A stretch of 6,548 nt of DNA, from positions 1-6,548 of the forward strand of contig SFER01000119.1 in assembly GCA_004557195.1 (NCBI GenBank), given 5' to 3'. Position 1 is the stretch's first letter, and each line of letters opens with the position of its first letter. Under the pieces are notes generated by a model. That model had not been told where the DNA came from, did no database searches, and worked only from the letters and a program-made list of their open reading frames with translations. Positions 1-6,548 of this stretch are shown here, piece after piece. Source of the stretch: Bacteroidales bacterium. GTDB lineage: Bacteria; Bacteroidota; Bacteroidia; Bacteroidales; Muribaculaceae. A program made the translations under genes and the position numbers.

Positions 1-34
1 GACCCATCACGGTCATTAAAGCGAATTTCTTCAT
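1..34 (-). CDS. Start of a fourth operon gene, probably an exported protein (partial)
   Basis: Only the first 11 codons are present, reading M-K-K-F-A-L-M-T-V-M-G before the left edge cuts the gene. Two lysines followed by a run of mostly hydrophobic residues is the usual beginning of a Sec signal peptide or a lipoprotein signal. No lipobox or mature sequence is visible, so the product cannot be named. The gene lies 87 bases after the SusE-like gene on the same strand, and no promoter match is visible in that gap. An A/T-rich stretch precedes the ATG, as is common in Bacteroidota. By analogy with starch utilisation operons, a further SusE/SusF-like binding lipoprotein or a SusG-like surface amylase would be expected here, but this comes from gene order alone. 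Confidence 0.6.
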   Translation of the reverse strand, partial: MKKFALMTVMG

Positions 35-73
35 ATTATTGTTATAATATTTTTTAGATTTGACTATTCTTAA

Positions 74-107
74 AGGCGGTTTGGCGGCGGGTTTCACCGC
101 CAAATCG
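74..107 (-). terminator. Intergenic hairpin between the SusE-like gene and the next gene; possible attenuator or weak terminator
   Basis: The arms TTTGGCGG (80-87) and CCGCCAAA (97-104) are perfectly complementary around a 9-base loop. Pairs 77/107 and 78/106 extend the stem on either side of one mismatch in the minus-strand RNA. A second, mutually exclusive pairing is possible: GGCGGT at 96-101 of the transcript strand with ACCGCC at 75-80, followed by TTTAAG. The U tract after the stem is short, so a full Rho-independent terminator is doubtful. The hairpin could partly stop transcription, or protect the 3' end of the susCDE message and lower expression of the downstream gene. The stem itself is seen directly; its function is inferred. 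Confidence 0.45.
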
Positions 108-121
108 TCTTATAATTAATT

Positions 122-1390
122 TTATTCGGCAGCGCTTACCTTAACAGTATTGTTGTTGGTATCCAAAGTCAAAGTGTACTTGCCGGGGGCTAATGGGTTA
201 ACCCAGAAGCAACCTTCGCCGGTTACACAAGGCATCGGAGTGTCGAGAGCGGTTTCAACATTGCTACCATCGGCAGATGCTGAATAGGGAGTAGAACCCC
301 AGCCGGCGAGGGCGGGATAGATGCGGAAATACCATCCATTGGTGCAAGATTCACAACCATCTTCGAATGTGAATGTGCCGGTATAAACACCCGACTCATT
401 GCGGTCGGCGATGCGCCATGCCTCATAAACAGATGCACTTGATTCATCGGGAGTAGCCCAACCTGCGTTGTTTCCTACTACATACATGTATTGAGCAACA
501 ACCGGTGCTGCGCTACCTGCAGTTACTGTGATAGAAGGAGTTGAAGAAGAGAAGTCGGCTGTGATAGTCATTTCTCCACCTTGCCATCCTGCAAATGTGA
601 ACGAACCTTTACCGTTAACGAGAGGAGCAGTGAAAGTACCATCAACCAATTCAACATTAGTTCCTTCGTCATCAACTTTATAACCCCAAGAGTCGCCACC
701 GTCCCAACCTGTAAGGTGAACATAGAGACGGAATGTAACGTCGCCTGCAGGGATGTCGAATGTGTTGGAGTAAACCTTGCTACCGATAGCATTTTGAGGC
801 TCGAAGAGGCGAGCGCCTGCAAGAGCGGCAGCATTACCCTCGGAAGGCTCGGTCCATCCACCGAATGCACTTGCACTACCGATAACCCAGATGTAGTCGG
901 GAGTCGGAACGGCGAAGTAGAGTTTCACCTTGTTGAGAGAAACCACATTGGAGCGGATTTCTGAAGATTCAACACCGGCGAGACGAGCAACGGCGCGGAA
1001 ATAAACCTTTTCGGCATCGATGTCTTGGAAAGTTGACTCATCGACAAATCCGTGAAGTTCGCAAAGAACGAGAGCGAGGTCGGCGCTGCTGAAAGTCATT
1101 TTAGCAGTTGTACCTGTACCTTTAGAGGTAATTTCTTTGCAATTGGCGAAATCCTCGGTGAGAGAAACTTCCGCGCTATAATTTACCACAGCGGCATAGC
1201 CGTAATCGGGCTGGCTGCAAGAGAGTTCGAAAGTACCATCCTCGGTAAGTTCGAGATATTGATCTTGAAGTGCGGGTGTGTTGAGGACAAATTTAGTAGG
1301 CTGCTGATAAACAGGGTCTTTATCATCCTCACAACTGGTAAAGCCTACCAATGCAGCCGCACAAGCGAAAAATAATGCTAATTTTTTCAT
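122..1390 (-). CDS. SusE-like outer membrane lipoprotein with two tandem starch-binding-type modules
   Basis: This 422-residue protein probably sits on the outer face of the outer membrane and holds polysaccharide near the SusC/SusD pair. A lipoprotein signal ends at FTSC, with Cys20 as the lipidated residue. The following E-D-D-K-D is acidic, like the lipoprotein export signals that send Bacteroidota lipoproteins to the surface. Residues about 26-155 form an Ig-like N-terminal domain of the SusE type. Two homologous modules follow, about 166-290 and 301-418. They share W178/W311, RLYVHLTGW (221-229) with RIYPALAGW (356-364), GTNVE with GSNVE (243/375), and a GxGxF strand near the end. Starch SusE has two such modules and SusF has three, so SusE is the closer match. 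Unusually, module 2 has a CESC motif (346-349) and C388/C394, which module 1 lacks. The start lies 20 bases after susD and is supported by an AAGG Shine-Dalgarno-like site 7 bases before the ATG. The family call is firm; starch as ligand is inferred. Confidence 0.88.
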   Translation of the reverse strand: MKKLALFFACAAALVGFTSCEDDKDPVYQQPTKFVLNTPALQDQYLELTEDGTFELSCSQPDYGYAAVVNYSAEVSLTEDFANCKEITSKGTGTTAKMTFSSADLALVLCELHGFVDESTFQDIDAEKVYFRAVARLAGVESSEIRSNVVSLNKVKLYFAVPTPDYIWVIGSASAFGGWTEPSEGNAAALAGARLFEPQNAIGSKVYSNTFDIPAGDVTFRLYVHLTGWDGGDSWGYKVDDEGTNVELVDGTFTAPLVNGKGSFTFAGWQGGEMTITADFSSSTPSITVTAGSAAPVVAQYMYVVGNNAGWATPDESSASVYEAWRIADRNESGVYTGTFTFEDGCESCTNGWYFRIYPALAGWGSTPYSASADGSNVETALDTPMPCVTGEGCFWVNPLAPGKYTLTLDTNNNTVKVSAAE

Positions 1391-1410
1391 TGTTTTACCT
1401 TGTAATTAAA

Positions 1411-3084
1411 TTAATAGCCTGTGTTTTGTTCGTAGTGAGCAAGTTCAACTGTGCTGCTTGGCAATGGGTAAAGAGTGAAGTTGCTATTGAAGTCGGCACC
1501 ACCTTTTACGTTGTTTTTCCAGTTCCAAGTGTAGCCCGAAATCCATTTACCGTAACGGATAAGGTCGCTACGACGAACAGATTCTGTGTAAAGTTCACGG
1601 CAACGCTCGTCTTGGAGAGCAACAGCAGTGAGGTCGCCGGCGCCCCAAGCCTGGAGGCCTGCGCGTTCGCGGATATAGTTGACATATTCAAGAGCCTTAC
1701 CCTTGTCGCCACCACCATTGAGGATAGCCTCGGCAGCAGAAAGGTAAATTTCAGCAAGACGGATTACAGCGTAGTCGCCACCCACCTGAGTTGTAGCAGC
1801 AGGAGAGTTGTCGCGGTCGATTTCGCCATTGGCATCAAAGTTCCAGTTGGTGTATTTAACAGCGAGGAAGCCGTTTGAACCGAAGTGGTCTTGGTCGAGG
1901 ACGTCGTTGTTGATGTCGAAGCCATTGGCGGCTGTACACCAGAAGCGAGTACGTTTGTCGGGAGATACCGAGAAGTTGTCGTTCCAATCGAATTTCTCAA
2001 CGAATTGACGGCGTGCGGTAAGACATTTCCAAGCGTCGCCGGCATTGTACCAAGATTTGCGGCATTCCCAAGCCGAACCATCTTTAGGTTCGCCAATCCA
2101 TGCGTCAATCATGAAAGTGGAGTTTGCCCAAGAAGTACAGTAGGTAGCGTGTTGAGGGATGCACCAGATGATTTCGTTGATGGGGCTTGAACCGCCACCG
2201 CAGTATTGCTCGTTGTTGGCGCCAAAGAGTTGGCTGTAGTCAACGCAGAGACCTGAGTTTTGGAAACCGGCGCCTTTGTGGCGGGCGATGATTTCCTCGG
2301 CCTTTGCAGCACACTTGCTCCATTCAGCCTTGCCGCTATACACTTCGGCATTGAGGTAGAATTTAACAAGGAGAGCGTCGGCAACGTCTTTGCCCACTTG
2401 ACCGTATTCAACAGTAGTGTTGTTGCCATATTCGGCAGAAACAGCCTCGAGGTCGGCAACCACTTTCTCATACACTTCGGCACGCTTGAGTTGAGGCGCG
2501 ATAGAACCCATGAGCACGTTTTCGTCGGCATAAGGAACATTTCCGAAGCAGTCAATGAGATAGAAGTAAGCACCGGCGCGGAGCACGCGGCATTGACGCA
2601 TATATTCATCGGCTTTAGCGCGAAGTGCATCGGTTGTGAGGTTGAAGTAACCTGCCTTTACAGTTTGGATGAAACTGTTGCACATCGACACGCAGATGGT
2701 GAAACGGGAATAAGTACCGAGGATAACACGGTTGTTGGCAGGAACGATACCATATTGGAATGTACCGTAGTCGGCATCGTTTGGAAGCCATGTAGCCTCA
2801 TCGGAGTTGAGTTCTTCAAGGATGAATGCAGAACGTTGGAATGTTGACATACCACCGTCGAATCCACTTACCGAAGCATTGTTGTTGGCACCGTGAACGG
2901 TATATTGCTGATAAACGCCCGCCATGGTTTCGTCCATGTATTTTTCGGGATTTTCGGCAAAATTTGCGCTGGTTGTAGTGTTGGGGTCGGTAGGAAGCAA
3001 GTCGAGGTCGCCTACGCAAGAGCCTAACGAGAGAGTAGCAGCCACTACACCAAGTGAAAGGAAAATTTTATTTAATGTCTTCAT
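1411..3084 (-). CDS. SusD/RagB-family glycan-binding surface lipoprotein
   Basis: This 557-residue lipoprotein is the glycan-binding lid that sits on the SusC barrel. The signal peptide ends at LGSC with Cys23 as the lipidated residue, and the mature protein begins C-V-G-D-L-D. The N-terminal helical part, with TPR-like helices, spans roughly 45-260. The C-terminal SusD/RagB part includes YAVIRLAEIYLSAAEAILN (438-456), the ALEYVNYIRERAGL helix (464-477), and the RCRELYTESVRRSDLIRYGKW region (494-514), all typical of the family. Length is close to B. thetaiotaomicron SusD (about 550). W99, N102, Y294 and W319 fall within two residues of that protein's reported starch-contact positions W98, N101, Y296 and W320, which supports an alpha-glucan ligand; no alignment was run. 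There are 13 cysteines besides Cys23, which is high for the family. The start is 19 bases after the SusC stop, with an A-rich leader and no Shine-Dalgarno match. The family call is firm; the substrate is an inference. Confidence 0.95.
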   Translation of the reverse strand: MKTLNKIFLSLGVVAATLSLGSCVGDLDLLPTDPNTTTSANFAENPEKYMDETMAGVYQQYTVHGANNNASVSGFDGGMSTFQRSAFILEELNSDEATWLPNDADYGTFQYGIVPANNRVILGTYSRFTICVSMCNSFIQTVKAGYFNLTTDALRAKADEYMRQCRVLRAGAYFYLIDCFGNVPYADENVLMGSIAPQLKRAEVYEKVVADLEAVSAEYGNNTTVEYGQVGKDVADALLVKFYLNAEVYSGKAEWSKCAAKAEEIIARHKGAGFQNSGLCVDYSQLFGANNEQYCGGGSSPINEIIWCIPQHATYCTSWANSTFMIDAWIGEPKDGSAWECRKSWYNAGDAWKCLTARRQFVEKFDWNDNFSVSPDKRTRFWCTAANGFDINNDVLDQDHFGSNGFLAVKYTNWNFDANGEIDRDNSPAATTQVGGDYAVIRLAEIYLSAAEAILNGGGDKGKALEYVNYIRERAGLQAWGAGDLTAVALQDERCRELYTESVRRSDLIRYGKWISGYTWNWKNNVKGGADFNSNFTLYPLPSSTVELAHYEQNTGY

Positions 3085-3103
3085 TTACTTTAACTTTTAG
3101 AAA

Positions 3104-6100
3104 TTAGAAAGTAGCAACTAAACCAAGTGTGCAAGTGATTGGACGCGGGTAAACATTGTCGTCGATACCGGAGTAAACCTCGGGATCAACACCTTTGTAC
3201 TTGGTGATAACGAATAAGTTCTGAACTGCACCGAAGAGGCGAAGTTTGAGATTATTGTTAAGAAGGCTCGGGAAAGTGTAACCGAGAGTGATGTTGTCGC
3301 AACGGATGAAACTTGCGTTTTCTACGAAGTAGTCGCTAAGGTTCAAGTGGCTATCTGTTGTAGTGAAGATATAATCGTTACGCATAAGGTTGCTGAGCAT
3401 GTAGCCCGACACACCATCGAGGCGAGTGCGTGAATAACGCGGTGAGTTATAAACGTAGTTGCCGATGTTGGCGCGGAGTGAAATACCGAGGTCCCAGTTC
3501 TTGAAGTTGAAGTTGTTGTTCCAAGTGAGGGTTACCTTTGGATCCGGTGAGTGGTAAAGGATGAGGTCTTTGTCATCGATTACACCATCGGCGTTTTGAT
3601 CTACATACTGACCTTCGAGCGGGTTGCCTGCTGCGTCATACACTTGTTGATATACACGGAATGAGTATGCGGGCTCGCCTACAAGGTGCCATTGAAGTGT
3701 ACCACCTGTTCCTGATGGAACGTCGCGTGCCGAGATTTGTGATGTTTCGGCGTCGCCGGTGAGGGCTGTAATCTTGTTGCGGTTCCATGCTACGTTAACC
3801 GATGTGTTCCAAGTGAAGTTCTTGGTTACGATAGGTTTGGCACCTACGGTAGCCTCGATACCAACGTTGCGGAGCGAACCGATGTTGCGGTTCATATAGT
3901 TGGCGGTGTTCATACCTGCAACCGGTGTCCATGCGAGAAGGTCTTTGGTATTGCGGAGATACCAGTCGAAGTTCAAAGTGAAGCGGTTGCTGAGGAATGC
4001 GAGGTCGAATCCGGCGTTCCATGTAGTTGTTTCCTCCCACTTGATGTTCTCGTCGTAGGCTTGTGGATACAACGGGTTGATCCATTGTCCGTTCATGTAG
4101 TATTGGAAGCCTTGCGAAGTAGAAGATGTGTAGGTTGCCATGTAGGGGAAGTAAGAACCGATATCTTGTTGACCTGTAACACCCCAACCGAGACGGAGTT
4201 TAAACTCGTTCATCACGCTGCGAGCATTTTCCATGAAGCTCATGTTGGAAATCTTCCAACCGAGAGCAACAGATGGGAAGAGACCCCAACGATTGTCTTT
4301 GTGGAAGCGAGATGTAGCATCGTCGCGGAGTGTGAAGGTGAGGAGGTAGGTGTTGTCGAATGTGTAGTTCAAACGACCGAAGAATGAAACGAGTTGGAGA
4401 GGAGCGCTCCAGCGGCTCATAGGAGCGTTGAGGATTGGGTCGTCAACTTTCCAAGATTGACCATCAGCACCTACAGCAGCGCCTTCGTTGCGTACAAGGT
4501 TGTATGCGCCGTCGGCATAAGTGTAGTTGTTGAAACCGAGTGTTCCGAGATAGTTGTTGCTATGGCCAAGATAAGAGAAGCGTTGCCAAGAATAACCTAC
4601 AGTTGCATCCACGTTAGACTTGATTGCCTCAAATTCTTTGCGATAGTTGATATAGAAATCGAGGAGGGTGTTGCGTTGGAGTTCATACCATTTCGAGTAT
4701 GTTCCGGCACCGTAAGCGCCCATCTTGATAAGGTCGTTGTTGCTCCATGCTTGAACCGAGTTCTCGGCAGTAGTGCTGTAAGCCTCGTTCTTCGATACCT
4801 GATAACCGAGGTTGAGGTTGAAGTGAAGTTCGGGGAGGAAGTGGAGCGAGTAGTCGAGTTGGATATTACCTGTCGAAGACCACACTTCATTGTTGTTGTC
4901 AACATCCTCGAGCATTTGCAATGGGTTTTTAGAAGCCTGGAGTTCAAGACCACCCGAAGAAAGAGTGATGTTGGTGTAGCCGTTGAACATAGTAAGACCT
5001 GTGTTGCCGTTGGTCTTGTAAGCAGTGCGAACAGGGAGAGTGGGGTTGAAAGCAACCGCAGCGCCCACTGCACCGGTATCGGCTGTTTTGCTCTTAACGT
5101 AAGAACCGTTTACATTAACCGAAACAGAGAGGTGATTGTCGAAGAACTTGGGGTTGAGGTTGAAACCTACAGTTGTACGTTGCATACCCGAAGTCTTCAA
5201 GATACCTTGGTTGTCGGTGAACGATGCGTTGATACGATAAGGAAGGCATCCGGCTGTACCACCCACACTGAGGCTGTAGTCGTGAGAGAATGAGGTGCGG
5301 AGCACTTCTTTCTGCCAGTCGGTGTCGGCTGTGCCAAGACCCGAAATCGCTGCATCGGTACCGATTTTGTTTTTAACTACATCGGCAAACTCTGCGCCGT
5401 TCATCATGTTGAGAGTGTTGCGGGCAGTGTTTACGTGGAAGTTGGCTGCGAAGTTTACTTGAGGACGACCTTTTTGACCTTTCTTTGTGGTGATAAGGAT
5501 TACACCGTTAGATGCGCGCGAACCGTAGATGGCGGTGGCAGAGGCATCCTTAAGGATGGTCATTGTCTCGATGTTTTGGGGGTTAATCATTGTGAGGGCG
5601 TTTGTGCCACCTGCACCCGATTGGTCGGTCATGGGCACACCGTCAACCACGATAAGAGGGTTGTTGTTGGCAGAGAGTGAACTACCACCACGGATACGGA
5701 TTGTAGCGTTACCTGTAGGATCACCACCATTGCTTGTTACTACAACACCGGGGCTTGCACCTACAAGGAGGTCTTGGGTTGAAGTAGCGATACCGGCTTC
5801 AATGTCGTCGGGTTTTACTACTGCGACCGAACCGGTGGCGTCGTTCTTCTTCACAACACCATAACCGATGGCAACAACCTCATCGAGCTTGATGCCGGCC
5901 TCTTTCATAACGATTTTCAACGAAGTCTGTCCCTTCACAGCAACTTCTTGTGGCTGATAGCCTACATAAGTCACCACGAGAATAGACTGAGGATCCACCT
6001 GGAGATGGAATACACCATCAAAATCGGTGGCAGTTCCGGCTGTGGTACCTTTTTGGATAACACTCGCCCCGATAAGAGGCTCGCCGGTCTCATCAACAAC

Positions 6101-6208
6101 CGTACCTTGTACGGCAATTTTCTGCGCTAAAGCAGGAAGAGAAATGAATAACGCCATTAAAAGCGATACCCACATCTTTCGATTCATCTGTAAACAAATG
6201 TTCTTCAT
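3104..6208 (-). CDS. SusC/RagA-family TonB-dependent outer membrane oligosaccharide transporter
   Basis: This 1034-residue outer membrane barrel imports oligosaccharides captured by its SusD partner, powered by TonB. A signal peptide of about 28 residues ends PALA, with cleavage predicted before Gln29. Residues 33-107 form the carboxypeptidase-regulatory-like domain (GTVVDETGEPLIGASV, then VVTYVGYQ). The TonB box region is LDEVVAIGYG (108-117). The plug follows (about 118-240) and includes RIRGG, NNPLIVVDGVP and the SusC/RagA signature ILKDASATAIYGSRASNGV (218-235). The rest is the 22-strand-type barrel, ending in VATF with a terminal Phe as expected for barrel assembly. D870 to D881 form an EF-hand-like calcium loop. 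B. thetaiotaomicron SusC is of similar size (about 1000 residues). The first ATG was taken as the start; Met8 (codon at 6185-6187) would also leave a good signal peptide, and neither has a clear Shine-Dalgarno site. It is the first gene of the operon. Confidence 0.96.
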   Translation of the reverse strand: MKNICLQMNRKMWVSLLMALFISLPALAQKIAVQGTVVDETGEPLIGASVIQKGTTAGTATDFDGVFHLQVDPQSILVVTYVGYQPQEVAVKGQTSLKIVMKEAGIKLDEVVAIGYGVVKKNDATGSVAVVKPDDIEAGIATSTQDLLVGASPGVVVTSNGGDPTGNATIRIRGGSSLSANNNPLIVVDGVPMTDQSGAGGTNALTMINPQNIETMTILKDASATAIYGSRASNGVILITTKKGQKGRPQVNFAANFHVNTARNTLNMMNGAEFADVVKNKIGTDAAISGLGTADTDWQKEVLRTSFSHDYSLSVGGTAGCLPYRINASFTDNQGILKTSGMQRTTVGFNLNPKFFDNHLSVSVNVNGSYVKSKTADTGAVGAAVAFNPTLPVRTAYKTNGNTGLTMFNGYTNITLSSGGLELQASKNPLQMLEDVDNNNEVWSSTGNIQLDYSLHFLPELHFNLNLGYQVSKNEAYSTTAENSVQAWSNNDLIKMGAYGAGTYSKWYELQRNTLLDFYINYRKEFEAIKSNVDATVGYSWQRFSYLGHSNNYLGTLGFNNYTYADGAYNLVRNEGAAVGADGQSWKVDDPILNAPMSRWSAPLQLVSFFGRLNYTFDNTYLLTFTLRDDATSRFHKDNRWGLFPSVALGWKISNMSFMENARSVMNEFKLRLGWGVTGQQDIGSYFPYMATYTSSTSQGFQYYMNGQWINPLYPQAYDENIKWEETTTWNAGFDLAFLSNRFTLNFDWYLRNTKDLLAWTPVAGMNTANYMNRNIGSLRNVGIEATVGAKPIVTKNFTWNTSVNVAWNRNKITALTGDAETSQISARDVPSGTGGTLQWHLVGEPAYSFRVYQQVYDAAGNPLEGQYVDQNADGVIDDKDLILYHSPDPKVTLTWNNNFNFKNWDLGISLRANIGNYVYNSPRYSRTRLDGVSGYMLSNLMRNDYIFTTTDSHLNLSDYFVENASFIRCDNITLGYTFPSLLNNNLKLRLFGAVQNLFVITKYKGVDPEVYSGIDDNVYPRPITCTLGLVATF

Positions 6209-6365
6209 GCAAGAGTACTTTTTAATTTTACATTTGGGTTTATAATTAATAAATATTTGTTTCGTAGATATACATTATGCGTGGTTCCAAGTTGGTTTTT
6301 CCGGCGGTTACTCGTCAATCCGCTAATCTTTAGGCTTAGTGGCTTAATAAGTGAATCCCATGAAA

Positions 6366-6383
6366 AAATCATTATACGACCTA
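6366..6383. repeat. Direct repeat, copy closer to susC
   Basis: The plus strand reads AAATCATTATACGACCTA. It matches the copy at 6415-6431 except for one extra T. The two copies start 49 bases apart. It lies about 160 bases upstream of the SusC start codon, downstream of the candidate promoter. It may be a protein binding site or a leader RNA element; its function is unknown. Confidence 0.55.
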
Positions 6384-6414
6384 AAAGCATAATCAATCGC
6401 TCAATTACAATTCT

Positions 6415-6431
6415 AAATCATATACGACCTA
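6415..6431. repeat. Direct repeat, copy closer to the promoter
   Basis: The plus strand reads AAATCATATACGACCTA, identical to the copy at 6366-6383 except for one missing T. TATACGACCTA, the last 11 bases, is identical in both. In a region so rich in A and T, an 11-base match containing CGACC is less likely to be chance than a pure A/T match would be. It begins about 25-30 bases after the predicted transcription start. Confidence 0.55.
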
Positions 6432-6464
6432 TTGAAACAACAAATAGTGCTATATATACAAGTG

Positions 6465-6495
6465 CAAATGTACTCACCTTTTTCCGATATTGAAA
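6465..6495 (-). promoter_or_regulatory. Candidate Bacteroidetes-type promoter for the susC-like operon
   Basis: On the minus strand TACATTTG (6472 down to 6465) matches the Bacteroidetes -7 consensus TAnnTTTG exactly. TTTC (6495 down to 6492), 19 bases upstream, matches three of four bases of the -33 box TTTG. It is the only exact -7 match I found in the 340-base upstream region. Transcription would start around 6455-6460 and give a 5' leader of about 250 bases, which is long but not exceptional. The box match is seen directly; activity is inferred. Confidence 0.5.
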
Positions 6496-6548
6496 GAAAT
6501 CCGGCTGTTTTTTTATCAATAAAACTAATATTTAACAATAAATGTTAA

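Larger units (their letters stand above)
6209..6548 (-). other. A/T-rich leader and upstream region of the susC-like operon, no gene seen
   Basis: These 340 bases hold no convincing coding sequence on either strand. The short open frames that cross it have no recognisable domain, and one runs into the SusC start. On the minus strand it contains one match to the Bacteroidetes promoter (6465-6495), two copies of a direct repeat (6366-6383 and 6415-6431), and a small imperfect GCGG/CCGC stem around 6304-6324. No end of an upstream gene and no regulator is visible, so the SusR-type, hybrid two-component or sigma/anti-sigma control gene, if nearby, lies beyond the right edge or elsewhere. Confidence 0.6.

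Noticed and set aside
2260..2847. Plus-strand open frame of 195 codons opposite the SusD-like gene
   Set aside because: It lies wholly antisense to conserved SusD sequence, with no domain and no upstream signal of its own.
3085..3103. Possible regulatory element between susC-like and susD-like genes
   Set aside because: The 19-base gap is simple A/T-rich sequence with no stem or promoter match, consistent with a plain operon junction.
4394..5293. Long plus-strand open frame of 299 codons inside the SusC-like gene
   Set aside because: It is antisense to a clearly recognised gene, has no recognisable domain, and its composition reflects the complement of the real coding frame.
6205..6396. Minus-strand open frame of 63 codons overlapping the SusC start
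   Set aside because: It is out of frame with SusC, has no motif, and lies in the leader; a regulatory leader peptide is conceivable but unsupported.
6257..6493. Plus-strand open frame of 78 codons in the leader region
   Set aside because: It has no recognisable motif, overlaps the promoter candidate and the repeats, and its composition looks like A/T-rich intergenic DNA.
6501..6515. CCGGCTG followed by a T run, resembling the end of a plus-strand terminator
   Set aside because: No matching upstream arm able to form a stable stem was found, and no plus-strand gene ends here.
6542..6548. ATG TTA at the right edge, possible start of a divergent plus-strand gene
   Set aside because: Only two codons are visible, so there is nothing to distinguish it from chance.
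1..6548. Insertion sequence, CRISPR array, tRNA, rRNA or phage signatures
   Set aside because: No inverted terminal repeats, regularly spaced repeats, RNA gene motifs or transposase-like proteins were seen on either strand.

Overview
The window is a piece of a Bacteroidota (Bacteroidales-type) polysaccharide utilisation locus. All recognisable genes lie on the minus strand, so transcription runs from the right end to the left. Read in that order, the window holds an upstream leader with a promoter candidate (6209-6548), a SusC-type TonB-dependent transporter (3104-6208), a SusD-type surface lipoprotein (1411-3084), a SusE-type carbohydrate-binding lipoprotein (122-1390), and the first 11 codons of a fourth gene cut by the left edge (1-34).

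The assignment to Bacteroidota rests on several points. SusC/SusD pairs are essentially confined to this phylum. The only good promoter match is the Bacteroidetes form (TAnnTTTG at -7). Upstream of two of the three complete genes there is an A/T-rich stretch in place of a Shine-Dalgarno sequence, and all three complete genes end in TAA. A gut Bacteroidales such as Muribaculaceae, Prevotellaceae or Bacteroidaceae seems likely, but the genus cannot be fixed from this window.

The three complete genes are separated by only 19 and 20 bases, so they are almost certainly one operon. The fourth gene follows after 87 bases that contain a strong hairpin and no promoter match. In the expected scheme, the SusE-like and SusD-like lipoproteins capture glycan at the cell surface. 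SusD acts as the lid of the SusC barrel, and SusC imports oligosaccharides into the periplasm using TonB energy. The SusD copy carries Trp, Asn, Tyr and Trp residues close to the positions of the starch-binding arc of Bacteroides thetaiotaomicron SusD. The SusE copy has two tandem binding modules, as starch SusE does. Starch, glycogen or malto-oligosaccharide is therefore the best substrate guess. No glycoside hydrolase or regulator gene is inside the window.

This is a recognisable known system, and I see no sign of a new one. The points most worth a second look are a near-perfect direct repeat in the leader, the hairpin before the fourth gene, and the high cysteine content of the SusD-like and SusE-like proteins.
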